From: Paulinella micropora
Taxonomy: Eukaryota; Cercozoa; Imbricatea; Euglyphida; Paulinellidae
Reading direction: 5' to 3'
NCBI GenBank assembly: GCA_019918135.1
Contig: WBZZ01007033.1
Span: 157,001 to 221,000, forward strand
DNA: 64,000 nucleotides
The first letter of the stretch is position 1. The number at the start of each line of letters is the position of its first letter. Positions 40,455 to 50,345 of this stretch are shown piece by piece. The position numbers and the translations under genes were made by a program. The notes beneath the pieces are model-generated. The model made no database searches. It was not told the DNA's origin and worked only from the letters and a program-made list of their open reading frames with translations.

Positions 40455-41279
40455 ATGATTTTTGACCCCCCTCAAGCGGGAGGTGTCAAGCCGGAAGACT
40501 TCACTGCGGTTATTTGTAAAATACCAGGTGCTGAGCCTTCCCCGGCGCCACGACGGGCAAATCTGAGTATACATGAAGCAAAGATCGCAGAAGAACAAGC
40601 ACGGCAGTTACTCGATGAGGATTTCATTGAGAGATCGACATCTCCAATAGTTTCCCAACCGACACTGGTGCCTAAACCGGGAGGAGAATGGCGCTTAACG
40701 GTTAACTATGCCCGCGTCAATAAAATTTTAGAGGAGGAATGAAATCCATTACCTACTCTTGAAGAAGGAAGGAGAGTATTGCGGAACGCCAAGCTATACT
40801 CAGTCATTGATCTGAAGAATGGCTTCTGGCAAATTCCACTGGATGAAAAGTCCAGATGGCTGACTGCATTTGTAGTAGGAATGGAGATATATCAGTGGAA
40901 AGTACTTCCGATGGGACTCAAACAGGCCCCGGGACTCTTTCAGAAAGCGATGCAAAGCATGCTGAGTAGCAAATATGATGACCAGACAGAGGGAGGTTTC
41001 ATGAGGAGAAGAGGACAGAAGGCGGGAGAGTACGCATTTTGTTACATCGATGACATTATCGTGTACTCCAATACGATGGAAGAGCACATCGACCATCTAA
41101 CAGACCTTTTCAGGCGTATCAAACTATTTGGCCTGAAATGTAATTTGAAGAAATGTCAACTCGCAAAGACAAGCGTGACATATTTGGGGTACGAAATCTC
41201 TTACAATAGAGTCTCGATATCCAAAGAGAAGAGGGAGGAGATCATGAGCCGGCAGAGGCCGAAGAATCACACAGAGCTG
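40455..41279 (+). pseudogene. Gypsy copy 2: reverse transcriptase part
   Basis: It contains the same fingers, SVIDLKNGFW, MGLKQAPGLF and FCYIDDIIVYS boxes as copy 1. The copy stops at 41279, where DNA related to the 29-30 kb gene begins. Confidence 0.85.
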
Positions 41280-41283
41280 GTAG

Positions 41284-41936
41284 ACGCTGGTAGAACCGTT
41301 CGGCCAGGTTGTCGTCGAAGCGGCCCCGCGATTGCGGGTAGCGGTCATGAAAGTTCAAGATGTTGAGCGCGGCCGCGATCGGGGGCGCGTGCGCGTCGCA
41401 GCCCAGGCCGAACAGGTAGTAGTGCAGGCTGAAAGCCGGCACTGGCGCGCCCCTGCCCTGGTACTCACGGTAGATGGTCTCCAGCGCGCACCTCACCGCA
41501 CCCGGGCCGGCAGCGACGGGAGCGATCAGCGCTCCGCCGCAGTTCGGCACCACCACCTTGGCCACGGGCCGGTAGCGCACGACACAGTCCCGCAGCACTT
41601 GGCGCATGAACCGGAACTCAGCGGGTGACGCACGGGTAGCGCTCGCAAACACCAGGAGCTCTGTGTCCGGGTAGTGCGACAACGCCTCGGACTCGGCCAA
41701 CAACGTGTGGCTGACAAAGGCCGCACTGTCCAGAGCCTCGGACGCACTAAGGCCCCGGGGCAGCAGCGCGCTCAAGGTCGTGCTGAGCTCGGCCAGCAGC
41801 TCGGCGCGGCTGTGCGGCCTCACGCGCACGAGGCCCGATTGCAGACGTTCGAGCAGACGTTCGGCCGCCTTGGCGCCTAAGCCCCGCCGCACGGGCGAAG
41901 ATGCCATGAGCGCGGCCTGGTACTGAGAGACAGCGT
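41284..41936. repeat. 653-bp duplicate of 29305-29957
   Basis: An apparently identical copy of the central part of the gene at 29026-30093. It is joined on the left to gypsy RT (41279) and on the right to a membrane-protein gene (41937). Open frames that run across the joins are chimeric and not natural proteins. Confidence 0.95.
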
Positions 41937-42472
41937 ATTAGAAAGGCCACGACCACGGTCACGAAGCAACAAGTCATCTGATTACACCATGTCCCCTTGC
42001 ATCTGCTGGCCTGTCGTTCAGCGATCGTGTAACAAACACCGAGTAAAAAGAAAAAACCCGCCAGTACTGCACAAGCCACCAGGGCAGCGTAAGCGCTTTT
42101 GGGTTCAAGGACGAAACTGAATGTTGTCTGATAAGAAATCTCGGCGCCACGAACTCTGTCCTCTACGCTTAAGCACCGCAATTGGATCGTGAACGGCGGC
42201 TCCTCAACGCTTTGATTACGGTCGTCAACGTAGAGATACTCAAAGGACCCTGCTTTTTCACTTAGGCTCTTATGTTCGTTTATCCGGTAACGGCGGCCCG
42301 CCTTCCCGTCCGCCTCCACCCTTAGCAGTGGGTGCGGGTGTACGCTGCAACGCAGAGGCCCCCAGCAGTCTGCTTGTTGTAACGGCGCTTTCAGTGCTTT
42401 GCTTTCGACTTGCTGGAACTCGCAGGCTGCCTGGGCAACGGATGTCAACGCTAAGACCATGGCTAGCCACAT
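41937..42472 (-). pseudogene. Membrane protein with signal peptide, cut by the duplication edge
   Basis: It starts at 42472 with MWLAMVLALTSVAQAACEFQ, a clear signal peptide. A beta-rich ectodomain of about 100 residues has cysteines (DCWGPLRCSVH, IQLRCLSVED). It is followed by a strong transmembrane segment (AYAALVACAVLAGFFFLLGV) and a second hydrophobic segment (MTCCFVTVVVAFLI). The end is replaced by the 653-bp duplicate. A surface or envelope-type protein of the giant virus is likely; the family is unknown. Confidence 0.6.
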
Positions 42473-42882
42473 TTTTTGAGAGGGGGGGGGTACAATTTGT
42501 TATTTTTAGAGCTAAAATAAGTTAAACCGAAAACCACTCCCAAAAAAGGCAGGTTGTGAGCACTCTTGTTCCTCTCCCCCCTCAATCCGTTGCGGCGCTT
42601 CGGGGGGGGCAAGGAGCGAACAGAAAAAAAACCAAAAAAGCCCCGGACGGGAGATTTGGGAAAAACCTCCCCTCCCCCACCCGGGGAGGGAAGGGGATAG
42701 AAAGAAGGAAGAGGGGGGGGGGCACAAACGAGAGAAAAAGGAATTGCCAGGGAGGGGGGGGGCCACAAACGAGAGAGAAAGGCATTGTCGCGGGGTGCCG
42801 CGGGGGGGGGGGGGGGGCCGCGCAAGAGAAAACCAACCCTTATTCGTGCGCCAGAGGGCTTCGTGCAGAAATCGTCCCCTCC
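42473..42882. other. Intergenic region with long G runs and a tandem unit
   Basis: G runs occur at 42482, 42712, 42753 and 42803 (the last about 13 or more). The unit CACAAACGAGAGAAAAAGGA after a G run occurs at 42722 and again, nearly the same, at about 42764. No gene is supported; frames on either strand across it are homopolymer-driven. It lies between a minus gene and the plus gene at 42883, so it should hold their promoters. Confidence 0.5.
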
Positions 42883-44502
42883 ATGAGCAAACGCGCAGCC
42901 AAGGAACAGAGCGGCAAGGCCAAGAAGGCCCGCCACGACAAGGGGGAAGAGGCTTCGGAGTGGGACGCAGAATCGAAACGCGTCTGCACGGAGGCCGCCG
43001 CCGAACCCCGCGGCCGCTTCTTTGGCAACCTGACGCCGGAGAACTGGGTGTCGGAGCTGCTGCGGCGCAGCCTGGAGCCAGCCACCAACCTGGAGGGCCT
43101 GGTCCCGCTCGGCGAGGTGCCCGACGAACTCTTTGCGGGGCTGGACAAGGTGTACAAAACGCTGCACAGCGGCTTCTGGCAATCGTTCGTGGACACCAGC
43201 TTCTTGCTGCAGTACACGCTCGTGCGAGTTCAATCCCCCGCCACGGGCCGCGGCTGGGTCGAACTGGTGCGTTTCCTGCCCCCGCCGAGCGAAATCTACC
43301 AGCTCAAGAAAGAGGCGTCGTACAAGGACGCGAACAAGGAAGTCGTGTCCCTCAAGTTTCGCGCCGACCCCCAGTCCGGCAGGCTGTTCAAGAAGGGCTA
43401 CCTGCTGGCGACGCCCCCGGGCGTGATCGGCGGGGGCTGCAAGCTCTTCTTTTCCAGCCACGCGACGCCAGAGGAAAAGGCCTCTTACGGGCGGCTCTGC
43501 TACGGCTCGTACCGCGACCCCGAAGACTTTGCGCACAGGTACAACTCGGACCCCCTGGGAGACAGCGTGAAGCCCGAACGCGTGCAACGCAGCTTCATGG
43601 TGAGCGCCCGCGCGTCCAAGGCGGCGCCGCCGGCGCAGGTAGCTTCTTCGCGCGGCCAAGTGTACGAGGTGGGCGCGCTCGCCGTGGTGTTCGACCTGTG
43701 GCTCGAGTTCCTGCCCGTCTTCTGCGTGCTGGACGCGCTCGGGGACGGCCAGAAGGCCACGCTGCTGTGCCAGGTCATGCCGTGCGTGAGCAACAAGCTC
43801 AAGGACATCGCGCTGGACCTGGGAGCCAGCAAGAGCGCCGACGGCACGTACCCCGAGGCCGTGCGCGCCAAGTTCCGCGAGGTGCTGCTGCGGAGCAAGA
43901 CCGAAGAGTTCTCGGCCAAGACCCCCGACGAGCGCAAGGGGCTGACGCGCTACGTGAAGAGCGGCTGCTACTTCAAGAAGACAGACTCACAGCCGAACGA
44001 AGCACCGGCGCTGGTGCTGCAGACGCAGGCCAACTACTCGTTCTCCAACGTGAACACGTTCGCCAATGCCGGCCAGCGCGGCTGGGGCCAGCAGAAGAAG
44101 CAGGGCCACCAGGCCGCCAGCGGCGGCTACAAGTTCAACGAGCTGTACATCCGCGACATGCGCGCGCCCGGCCCCCCCGTCATGACGGACGAGCAGGCCA
44201 GCCGCTGTGTGCGCCCCGGCGCCGTGGCGAGCGTGGGGTTCTCGATCCGTGCGAGTTTCGACCCGCTGTCGCAGGGCGCGCTGTGCCTCAAACGGGTGCC
44301 CAAGTTCCTGTTCCTCTGGGACGCGGAAAACGCCTTTGACCAGGCCACCGACCCGGCCGAGCAGGCGTCGGACTGTGCGGGGTGGGAGGAGGGCGGCTAC
44401 GCGCCCGGCGAGAGACGCGACACCACGACGGTGGCGGTTGTGTCGGGGGGCGTGGTGCAGGAGCCCGACGACGACGCCAACGTCATCATCGACGACGTGT
44501 AA
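42883..44502 (+). CDS. Large unrecognised protein, 539 residues
   Basis: The start MSKRAAKEQSGKAKKARHDK is chosen because the in-frame sequence upstream is poly-G leader. The body begins RFFGNLTPENWVSELLRRSL, and the length and even codon usage show a real gene. Recognisable blocks include KGYLLATPPGVIGGGCKLFF, GALAVVFDLWLEFLPVFCVL, a Gln/Gly/Asn-rich area (NTFANAGQRGWGQQKKQGHQ) and a strongly acidic end (EPDDDANVIIDDV). No family is recognised. It could be a DNA-binding or structural protein. It looks whole. Confidence 0.6.
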   Translation: MSKRAAKEQSGKAKKARHDKGEEASEWDAESKRVCTEAAAEPRGRFFGNLTPENWVSELLRRSLEPATNLEGLVPLGEVPDELFAGLDKVYKTLHSGFWQSFVDTSFLLQYTLVRVQSPATGRGWVELVRFLPPPSEIYQLKKEASYKDANKEVVSLKFRADPQSGRLFKKGYLLATPPGVIGGGCKLFFSSHATPEEKASYGRLCYGSYRDPEDFAHRYNSDPLGDSVKPERVQRSFMVSARASKAAPPAQVASSRGQVYEVGALAVVFDLWLEFLPVFCVLDALGDGQKATLLCQVMPCVSNKLKDIALDLGASKSADGTYPEAVRAKFREVLLRSKTEEFSAKTPDERKGLTRYVKSGCYFKKTDSQPNEAPALVLQTQANYSFSNVNTFANAGQRGWGQQKKQGHQAASGGYKFNELYIRDMRAPGPPVMTDEQASRCVRPGAVASVGFSIRASFDPLSQGALCLKRVPKFLFLWDAENAFDQATDPAEQASDCAGWEEGGYAPGERRDTTTVAVVSGGVVQEPDDDANVIIDDV

Positions 44503-44756
44503 AAAACACAAGACGAGGCCTTCTCTCTCCACCTTAATATCACTCTGACATTTTCCCTCTTCCCCCCTTTTTGTTGGTTGTCCGGTCCTTTTCACTGCCG
44601 GAGAAAAGTAAAAATTTGCATTAAAAGAAAACTTGTGGAGCCTATTCCGGCGTCATTGAGGGGGTCTTCTTGTTCGTTTCAGAAAAAAAGGGGGCGAAGA
44701 ATTCCTCACCCCTGGTTTTAATACCTGTTGGCCAGCGCCGGTGTACAGAAACCGTT

Positions 44757-45227
44757 TTATTGTCCTGTCGATGGTGGCGTGCGCACAAAGACGACTTGGT
44801 GTTTATACCGTTCGGCACGGTTCTTGCCCGCCCAGGCCGGGGGCGCACAGACGCGCAGGTGTGGCACGTACAGAAAGTGTCTGTCGCGGTCGGCGACGCG
44901 CGGCGCAGCTGATTTGCGGCGCTGCCCGCCGCGCCTTTGCGTGCCTTCGCCGGGATCCTTGAGCGGCAGGGGGTGGTCCCACACAACCCGCCCGGGCCGC
45001 GCGCTCTCGCCGGACGCCTCCGAGCGCGAATGCGACCCCGTGCCCGCCACGAGCTCGGCCAGCCTCTGCCGGTGCTCGTCGATCATGTTCCACTCTAGTA
45101 TCGCGTGGAACTTCTTGAGATCGGACAGCACTTGCGCCTCCGGGTCGCGGGTTTCTCCGTAGCGCACGAGACCCTCGCTGTCCTGCAGGAACTGGTTGAC
45201 CGCCCAGAGCCAGAAAGCCTCGTTCAT
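44757..45227 (-). CDS. Unrecognised 156-residue protein
   Basis: It starts MNEAFWLWAVNQFLQDSEGL at 45227, because the open frame upstream is proline/poly-G driven. A helical N-terminal half (VLSDLKKFHAILEWNMIDEH, RQRLAELVAG) is followed by a Ser/Arg-rich linker and a C-terminal part with HFLYVPHLRV and HQVVFVRTP. Convergent with the 42883 gene. No family recognised; it looks whole. Confidence 0.5.
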   Translation of the reverse strand: MNEAFWLWAVNQFLQDSEGLVRYGETRDPEAQVLSDLKKFHAILEWNMIDEHRQRLAELVAGTGSHSRSEASGESARPGRVVWDHPLPLKDPGEGTQRRGGQRRKSAAPRVADRDRHFLYVPHLRVCAPPAWAGKNRAERYKHQVVFVRTPPSTGQ

Positions 45228-45520
45228 CTGTACTTTTTTTGTGGTTGCCAAGGAACCAAAGAGTGGGAGGGCCCGGGGGGGGGGGATGTGTGTTTCTGCG
45301 TGTGGGGGAGGGAGGGGGCAACGGCAGGAAGAACAAAGACGGAGGGACAGGAAAATTGGGGGGGGGGGGAGGCAGGCACAAAAAAAAGGGTGAAAAGAAG
45401 GGCGGCGGGGGGGGGGGGTGGATGTTTTTGAAAAAACAAGGGGAGGGGGGGGGAGAAGCGCGAGGGGGAGTAGTGTGAATCGGCGGCAAAGGAAAAAAAG
45501 GGAGGCGACAGAACGACAAG

Positions 45521-45913
45521 ATGTCGGCCGAGGCCACTGTCGCGCCGCACGGCCCGAAGAAAAGCTACCGACAGCCGTGCAGTCACCATCAGACGCACCA
45601 CGTGCTGTGCAAGGGCAAGGTGCTTTATTTCCAGAACGACCCCTGGATCGCACTGCGCACGGCCCGCGTGTGTCCCGTGCCCCTGACCACGAACAAGTGC
45701 GTGGAAGCCCTGCTGGGCCTGCTCAACTTCGAGTTCATCCTGTGGCTGCAATCCTCAAAAGACGCACAATTGCTGCCGAGGGCCTGCCTCGTGGAAAGCG
45801 AACTGACCGTGCACTTCCTGACGCCCGCGCAACTGAGGCTGATCCTAGCGCTGAAGCCCCCGCTGTTCGACCAAGATTGTCCCTTACGCCGCGGCAAGGA
45901 ACACAAAGAATAG
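45521..45913 (+). CDS. Unrecognised 130-residue protein
   Basis: It starts MSAEATVAPHGPKKSYRQPC. A His/Cys-rich N-terminus (CSHHQTHHVLCKGKVLYF) could hold one zinc ion. The middle is a hydrophobic helix (CVEALLGLLNFEFILWLQSS), and the end is basic (CPLRRGKEHKE). Divergent from the 45227 gene across a poly-G region of 293 bases. Real coding composition; family unknown. Confidence 0.5.
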   Translation: MSAEATVAPHGPKKSYRQPCSHHQTHHVLCKGKVLYFQNDPWIALRTARVCPVPLTTNKCVEALLGLLNFEFILWLQSSKDAQLLPRACLVESELTVHFLTPAQLRLILALKPPLFDQDCPLRRGKEHKE

Positions 45914-46256
45914 ACCTCATTCCTCGGTCCCGTTCCCCCCTCCGTTCCCGTCTTTGTGTTTCGTGTCGCTAGGTCCTCTATCCCCTCCCCGCGGTTTCTT
46001 GCGTTCAGTCTGTTCCCTTTTTTTAATCTGTCTTCTTTGCCCCGCCCCCCCATTGCGCCATGAATTCACCTAGCTTGTCTGTGGTCGCCCCCCCCCCCAC
46101 GCCTCCCTTTGCCCCCGAATAAAAAATGCAGCAAGCTCCGCTTCCAAATAGATCAAAGAGAGGGAGCAAAAAAGGGACCTGGCCTGCCTACTTGGAAGCT
46201 AAGAACGAAAGAAAAGCCGACCTTTTTGTTAATAGCCCCCCTTCCTTCTTCGTTCC
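45914..46256. other. Intergenic region, no gene seen
   Basis: Pyrimidine-rich with C runs at about 46050 and 46088. It separates two plus-strand genes, so it should hold the terminator of the first and the promoter of the isochorismatase region. Confidence 0.4.
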
Positions 46257-47239
46257 ATGACGAGCCACGCCCAGAGCTGCTCGGCCTCGTTCCACTGTTT
46301 GCACACAAGTTGCCTTGTGGTCGTCGACATGCAAACCGACTTTTGCGACCCGCGCGGAAAACTGTCGTTGGTCGACGAGGGTCGCAACAACAGTAACGTC
46401 GTCAGGGGCTGCTTCGACAACGTCAAGCGCCTGTTGTCGGAAGTGCCGTTCGGCCTCGTGGTCTGGACGCTCGACACACACCCCGCCGACCACGTCTTCT
46501 TTTTTGATTCCAAAAAAACGCACGCCCTGCTAAAAGCGCAAAAAATCTGCCAGGATCAGATCCAGTACGACTACAAGGGCACCAGCATCACACAGCAGCT
46601 GTACAACAGCACTGCATAGACGGCACGGACGGGCAGAAGGTTACCAAAGAGCTAACTGACTTTGCGCCGCCCTGGGGCACGCCGTCAGGCGAGCTGGTGG
46701 CGGCAGTAGCCGGCGTGGCGGCCGAGGTCCAGACTTATTTCCGCAAGGGCTTTAATCGAGACGTGGACGCCAACTCGGCCGTCTTCGAGAACGACGGCAA
46801 GACCGTAGTCAAATGCCCGGGCCGCACCGGCTCCCACAGCTTGACGGAGATCCTGCGAGCGCGCCAGGTTACGGACGTCCATGTCGGCGGGGTGGCGTCT
46901 GACATTTGCGTCAAACGCACGTGCGAGGACCTGGCGCGCCAGGGCTTCCGCGTGTATGTCGTGGAGGACGCCACGCTGCCCTTCGCCAAAGGGCAGACGC
47001 CGTCTGTGTGGGCCAGAGCGGGAAACGTCAAGGTACTGGCAACAGAGACCGTCATTCGCCAACTCGAGTCCAAGAAATTTACACAGACTGTCCCGCGCCC
47101 GGCACTTGAGGCGAATCGGCAGCTGCACAGTGCCATAAGTTTCAAGCTTGGCATGGGAGCGTTACCGTTGGTACAACAGGGCGCGGCCTCAGCCAACGAC
47201 GAGATCAAGAATCGCGGCACGCCCGAAGTGGCTGTCTAA
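46257..47239 (+). pseudogene. Isochorismatase/nicotinamidase-like hydrolase, broken
   Basis: Near the start is SCLVVVDMQTDFCDPRGKLS (catalytic Asp), then GLVVWTLDTHPADHVFFFDS (metal-binding His/Asp pair). At 46697-47239 come GRTGSHSLTEILRARQVTDV, then VHVGGVASDICVKRTCEDLA, with the catalytic Cys in the 'SDICVK' box, and GFRVYVVEDAT. The Asp-Lys-Cys layout fits the cysteine hydrolase family; nicotinamidase activity would feed NAD salvage. It looks broken (about two breaks). The rare family among giant viruses makes it notable. Confidence 0.7.
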
Positions 47240-48398
47240 ATGCCTTCAAGGGGGCAAGTACATTCCGCGGCTCGTGGGAGACCCCGCGTGCCCCCGCAAC
47301 GCGTGCTTCAACCGGGAGGCGCACCAGCCGCAAGACAACGAACCGCGGGTGGAATTCGGCAGGGTGCTGCCCAACGCCAAGGCGGCGACTTTGTACAGCG
47401 ACGCCTTCGTCCCGGACAAGCAAAGAGTGGCAGCGCTGGCCGACGTGTGGAAGCCGTTCTCGGGCTCCATAGGGCCCAACCTCGTGCTGTTCTGGCCCAA
47501 AAAGGGCGCCAAGCCCGCAGATCTGAGGTACGGCGAAAACAGGGTCAACGTCTTCAGCGACCGTCTGCCACATACCAAGGGCGAAAATTGCGGCTGCCCC
47601 CGTTGCCTGCTGCGGGAGACGCTCACCTTCCGTAACAACCACGCTATCGCGCTGCTGGACCTGCTGAGACAGTCGCTGCTCAGCGCGCTCGAGCTGTCCG
47701 CCGGTCGTAAAGACGGCATGTTTGTCTGTTACAACAAACCAGAAACCAAGGCCCTGGCTGGTGACTCCATTGAGGCGAACGCCGCGGTCGCGCTGTTGTT
47801 CGCCATCCTGTACGACCGGGCCAAAGCCGAACTCTCTGCTGGCGCGGCGGAGCGTGTCAGCCAGGCCGACGTCCTGCGCACCGCGATGGGGTGGGGCTGG
47901 CGCACGTACTTCCAGACGTTTACGAACTCCGCGCAAGAAGAGGCTGCGCCGATCTTCTCGGTCTGTTCGCCGCACTTCCAGTGCCTGTTCTACCCGCAGC
48001 ACGAGGGTCGGCAGGCGACAATTGATTCGCTGTCAAGGTTCCTCGGGGATACTGAGTATATTGACAGAGTTTGGCGCGAACAGTGGCTAGACGACCAGTA
48101 CATCAGTGTAAGGATGATGCTTACCTCTGGCCACGTGACGGCCCGGGCCCGGGCGAAGTACTTGTTGCGACATTATGAAGCGCTAATCACCAAGGTGCTA
48201 CAGCCGCAGCTGCTGGCCTCCAGCAAAATGGCCGACACTCACGCCTGCACCAAGCGCAGCTTCGCAGATGCGGACGACGCGCTGGGGCTACTCGAGAGCA
48301 ACCACGTCAAAAACAACCTGGCACAAGAGGCGCCAGGCATTGAGAAGCAGGAGGTCAGCGTGTGCGTGCATTGCCAAGTGGCGTGCCTTGACGAGTAA
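47148..48398 (+). CDS. Unrecognised protein, up to 416 residues
   Basis: The real product probably begins after 47230 (KCLQGGKYIPRLVGDPACPR), since the first 90 bases overlap the isochorismatase frame. Features are RVNVFSDRLPHTKGENCGCP, followed by RCLLRETLTFRNN (a Cys cluster), long helices (AIALLDLLRQSLLSALELSA), WREQWLDDQYISVRMM, and a C-terminal CVHCQVAC (another Cys/His group). Possibly zinc-binding. No family recognised. Its tight coupling to the upstream hydrolase suggests they work together or were once one transcript. Confidence 0.5.
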   Translation: MAWERYRWYNRARPQPTTRSRIAARPKWLSKCLQGGKYIPRLVGDPACPRNACFNREAHQPQDNEPRVEFGRVLPNAKAATLYSDAFVPDKQRVAALADVWKPFSGSIGPNLVLFWPKKGAKPADLRYGENRVNVFSDRLPHTKGENCGCPRCLLRETLTFRNNHAIALLDLLRQSLLSALELSAGRKDGMFVCYNKPETKALAGDSIEANAAVALLFAILYDRAKAELSAGAAERVSQADVLRTAMGWGWRTYFQTFTNSAQEEAAPIFSVCSPHFQCLFYPQHEGRQATIDSLSRFLGDTEYIDRVWREQWLDDQYISVRMMLTSGHVTARARAKYLLRHYEALITKVLQPQLLASSKMADTHACTKRSFADADDALGLLESNHVKNNLAQEAPGIEKQEVSVCVHCQVACLDE

Positions 48399-48623
48399 AC
48401 TCTTCTTGACGAAATTAAAAACAGTTTTTTTTATTGATTTGTTTTTTTTACTGTTGTTCGTCTATGTCTGTGACTATGACCAAGCCGGGGCGCACAATTC
48501 TGAACCGTGTAATAGCTGCGCGGGTGATTCGCGTGCAAGAGAAAATACCTAGTTGTTGCAACTGCCCGAGACGACCTAGGTGTTCAAAGACGCGATCATC
48601 CAGCTGTTCACAACTGTCTAACG

Positions 48624-49421
48624 TCAATGTTCTAGCGGATCACACAATTGAGCAACCCCGGCAGGAGTAATATTTGCCCAGTCCAGATTCAGGACCCGCA
48701 AGTCTTTTAGGTGCTGCAATTGTCTTACTGCTGCATCGGTGAGTTGGGTGCAACCGTAGAGGTTTAACGCCTGCAGCGCCGTTGGCAGATATTGTAGGTA
48801 CGTCTCCTCCACATTGGTGCAGTTTTCCAGGCTCAAATAGTGCAAGTGGCGCAACGCCCGTAGGTGTGCGAACCCCGTGCCTGTGACACTTGTACACGAG
48901 CTTAGATATAACTTTGCCAAATACGCTACGGGGCGCAAATGCCGGAGCCCCTCATCAGTCAGAAAGGTATTTCCTCCCAGGTCTAGAATTCGCAGATTGG
49001 TCAGACCGGAGAGCGGGCGCAATTGCCGGTCGCCGAGGGGGCAGCGGCCGAGTTGCAGCAATTGTAGTCGACCGAGTCTCTCCAGAAACCGGACATTAGT
49101 CAGTTGGCTGAGTAAGCCCAGATCTAGATAGATTAGGTTGCTGAGATTGGACAATCTGGCCAAGCCCGCGCTCGTAATTAGGTCACAACGAAAGAGTTTG
49201 AGCCGCGTTAACATCAGTAGGCCGGCCACCGCGGCCAGCGCGTCGTCATCACTGCTTCTACAGTTGGTCAGGTTCAAGGTCCGCAATTCGGTTAGGGGCG
49301 CCAGCCAGCTGAGATCTGTCAGTGTACGGCAACCACGCAGGCTCAGCTGCCGCAGGCGCCCGCCGGCCGGCACGATGGTCCAGGGTCTACTTAGGAACGG
49401 GTCGAGTTCGGCCAGCAACAA
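48624..49421 (-). CDS. Leucine-rich repeat protein (RNI/AMN1-like)
   Basis: About ten LRRs of 23-26 residues are seen, for example LRQLSLRGCRTLTDLSWLAP, LRILDLGGNTFLTDEGLRHL, LHYLSLENCTNVEETYLQYL and LQALNLYGCTQLTDAAVRQL. The 'L..L.L..C..LTD..L..L' pattern is the cysteine-containing subtype common in F-box/LRR substrate receptors. The frame stays open upstream to about 49543 (including GVSPEALAAYLTQVRPLTLL), where the CATTGG mini-repeat starts, so the N-terminus is lost there or lies in repeat DNA. Role: protein recognition, probably as a ubiquitin-ligase adaptor. Confidence 0.75.
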   Translation of the reverse strand: MLLAELDPFLSRPWTIVPAGGRLRQLSLRGCRTLTDLSWLAPLTELRTLNLTNCRSSDDDALAAVAGLLMLTRLKLFRCDLITSAGLARLSNLSNLIYLDLGLLSQLTNVRFLERLGRLQLLQLGRCPLGDRQLRPLSGLTNLRILDLGGNTFLTDEGLRHLRPVAYLAKLYLSSCTSVTGTGFAHLRALRHLHYLSLENCTNVEETYLQYLPTALQALNLYGCTQLTDAAVRQLQHLKDLRVLNLDWANITPAGVAQLCDPLEH

Positions 49422-49542
49422 GGTGAGCGGCCGGACCTGCGTCAGGTAAGCGGCTAGCGCTTCGGGGCTGACTCCCGTGCAGCGATCAAGGTTCAGCCAA
49501 CGGTCGCACCAGGCCCCCGCAGTCAGCGAGCAATGGCTCCCT

Positions 49543-49603
49543 CAATGCTGTCAACATTGGGTTTGCGCAATGGCGAGCCCATTGTGTGTCCCCAATGGAC
49601 CTT
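49543..49603. repeat. CATTGG mini-repeats, copy B' (start of the duplicated module)
   Basis: CAATGCTGTCAACATTGGGT, followed by TTGCGCAATGG and CCCCAATGG, match 5751-5812 almost base for base. This is the left edge of homology with module A and falls inside the 5' region of the LRR gene. Confidence 0.8.
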
Positions 49604-49699
49604 TTCGCATCGTGGCGGCCCCCTCCTCCCCCCCCCCACCCTTGCTCTTTCTGCCTATCGTGGTCTATGATCTTTGGTGATAATGACCTTATAGAAGAT

Positions 49700-50140
49700 T
49701 CGGTCCTTTGTTTAGGTGTGTGTGATTTTGCGAATGTGTGAGTGTGCGTGATTTTGCGAACGTGTGTGTGAATGTGTGTATGTGTGTGATTATGTGAACG
49801 TGTGTGTGTGTGATTCTGCGAATGTGTGTGAATTTGTGAATGTGTGTATGCGGGTTTGTGTATGTGATTATGCGAACGTGTCTGTGATTCTGCGAATGTG
49901 TGTGAATTTGTGAATGTGTGTGTGAGATTTCTTGTGTGTGTGTATGCGGGTTTGTGATTGTGTGTGTGATTAAGCGAACGTGTGTGTGATTATGTGAACG
50001 TGTGTGTGTGATTCTGCGAATGTGTGTGAATTTGTGAATGCGTGTGTGAGATTTCTTATGTCTGTCTGTATGTGGGTTTGTGAATGTGCGTGTGTGTGAT
50101 TTGGCGAATGTGTGAACGTGTGAACGTGTGTGTGTGTTAC
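49700..50140. repeat. GT-rich repeat block B'
   Basis: The same GTGTGTGATTCTGCGAATG and ATTATGTGAACGTG units as at 5930-6570, in the same orientation but shorter. No CA partner block lies on its left. Confidence 0.8.
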
Positions 50141-50345
50141 TGATTGTACATACACGCTCTCAGCCTTTGGAGACGATGATATTGGCAAGGACATTAAGCA
50201 GTTTGTCTTTCACACACACAAAATTGTAGTAAATCTCTTTTTCTCTTTCTTTTTTTAGTGGTTCCGCGCCCCCCCCCCCTCTTCCGGAGGGGCACTTGAT
50301 CTTTCTTGTTTTCTTTTTTTTGCGCTTCGCAATCATCTCACACAC

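Larger units (their letters stand above)
34069..41279. mobile_element. PLV + gypsy composite fossil, copy 2 (duplicate of 13882-21121)
   Basis: The same gene order and orientation as copy 1 appears: penton-like, protease, helical proteins, basic protein, ATPase, small proteins, S74, then gypsy leader ORF and RT. Aligned proteins differ at zero to a few residues each, so the duplication is recent. The left end is inside the penton-like region and the right end inside reverse transcriptase. Two helical/membrane genes are better preserved here than in copy 1. About four breaks in total, most of them shared. Confidence 0.95.

Noticed and set aside
41242-42472. Frames running across 41279/41284 and 41936/41937
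   Set aside because: They join unrelated DNA at rearrangement edges and are not natural proteins.
42463-43659. 398-codon minus-strand frame opposite the 42883 gene
   Set aside because: A shadow of a GC-rich gene; composition is Arg/Ala/Pro and there is no motif.
42744-44339. 531-codon plus-strand frame in another phase of the 42883 gene
   Set aside because: Arg/Gly/Ala-rich shadow. The chosen frame has normal hydrophobic patterning.
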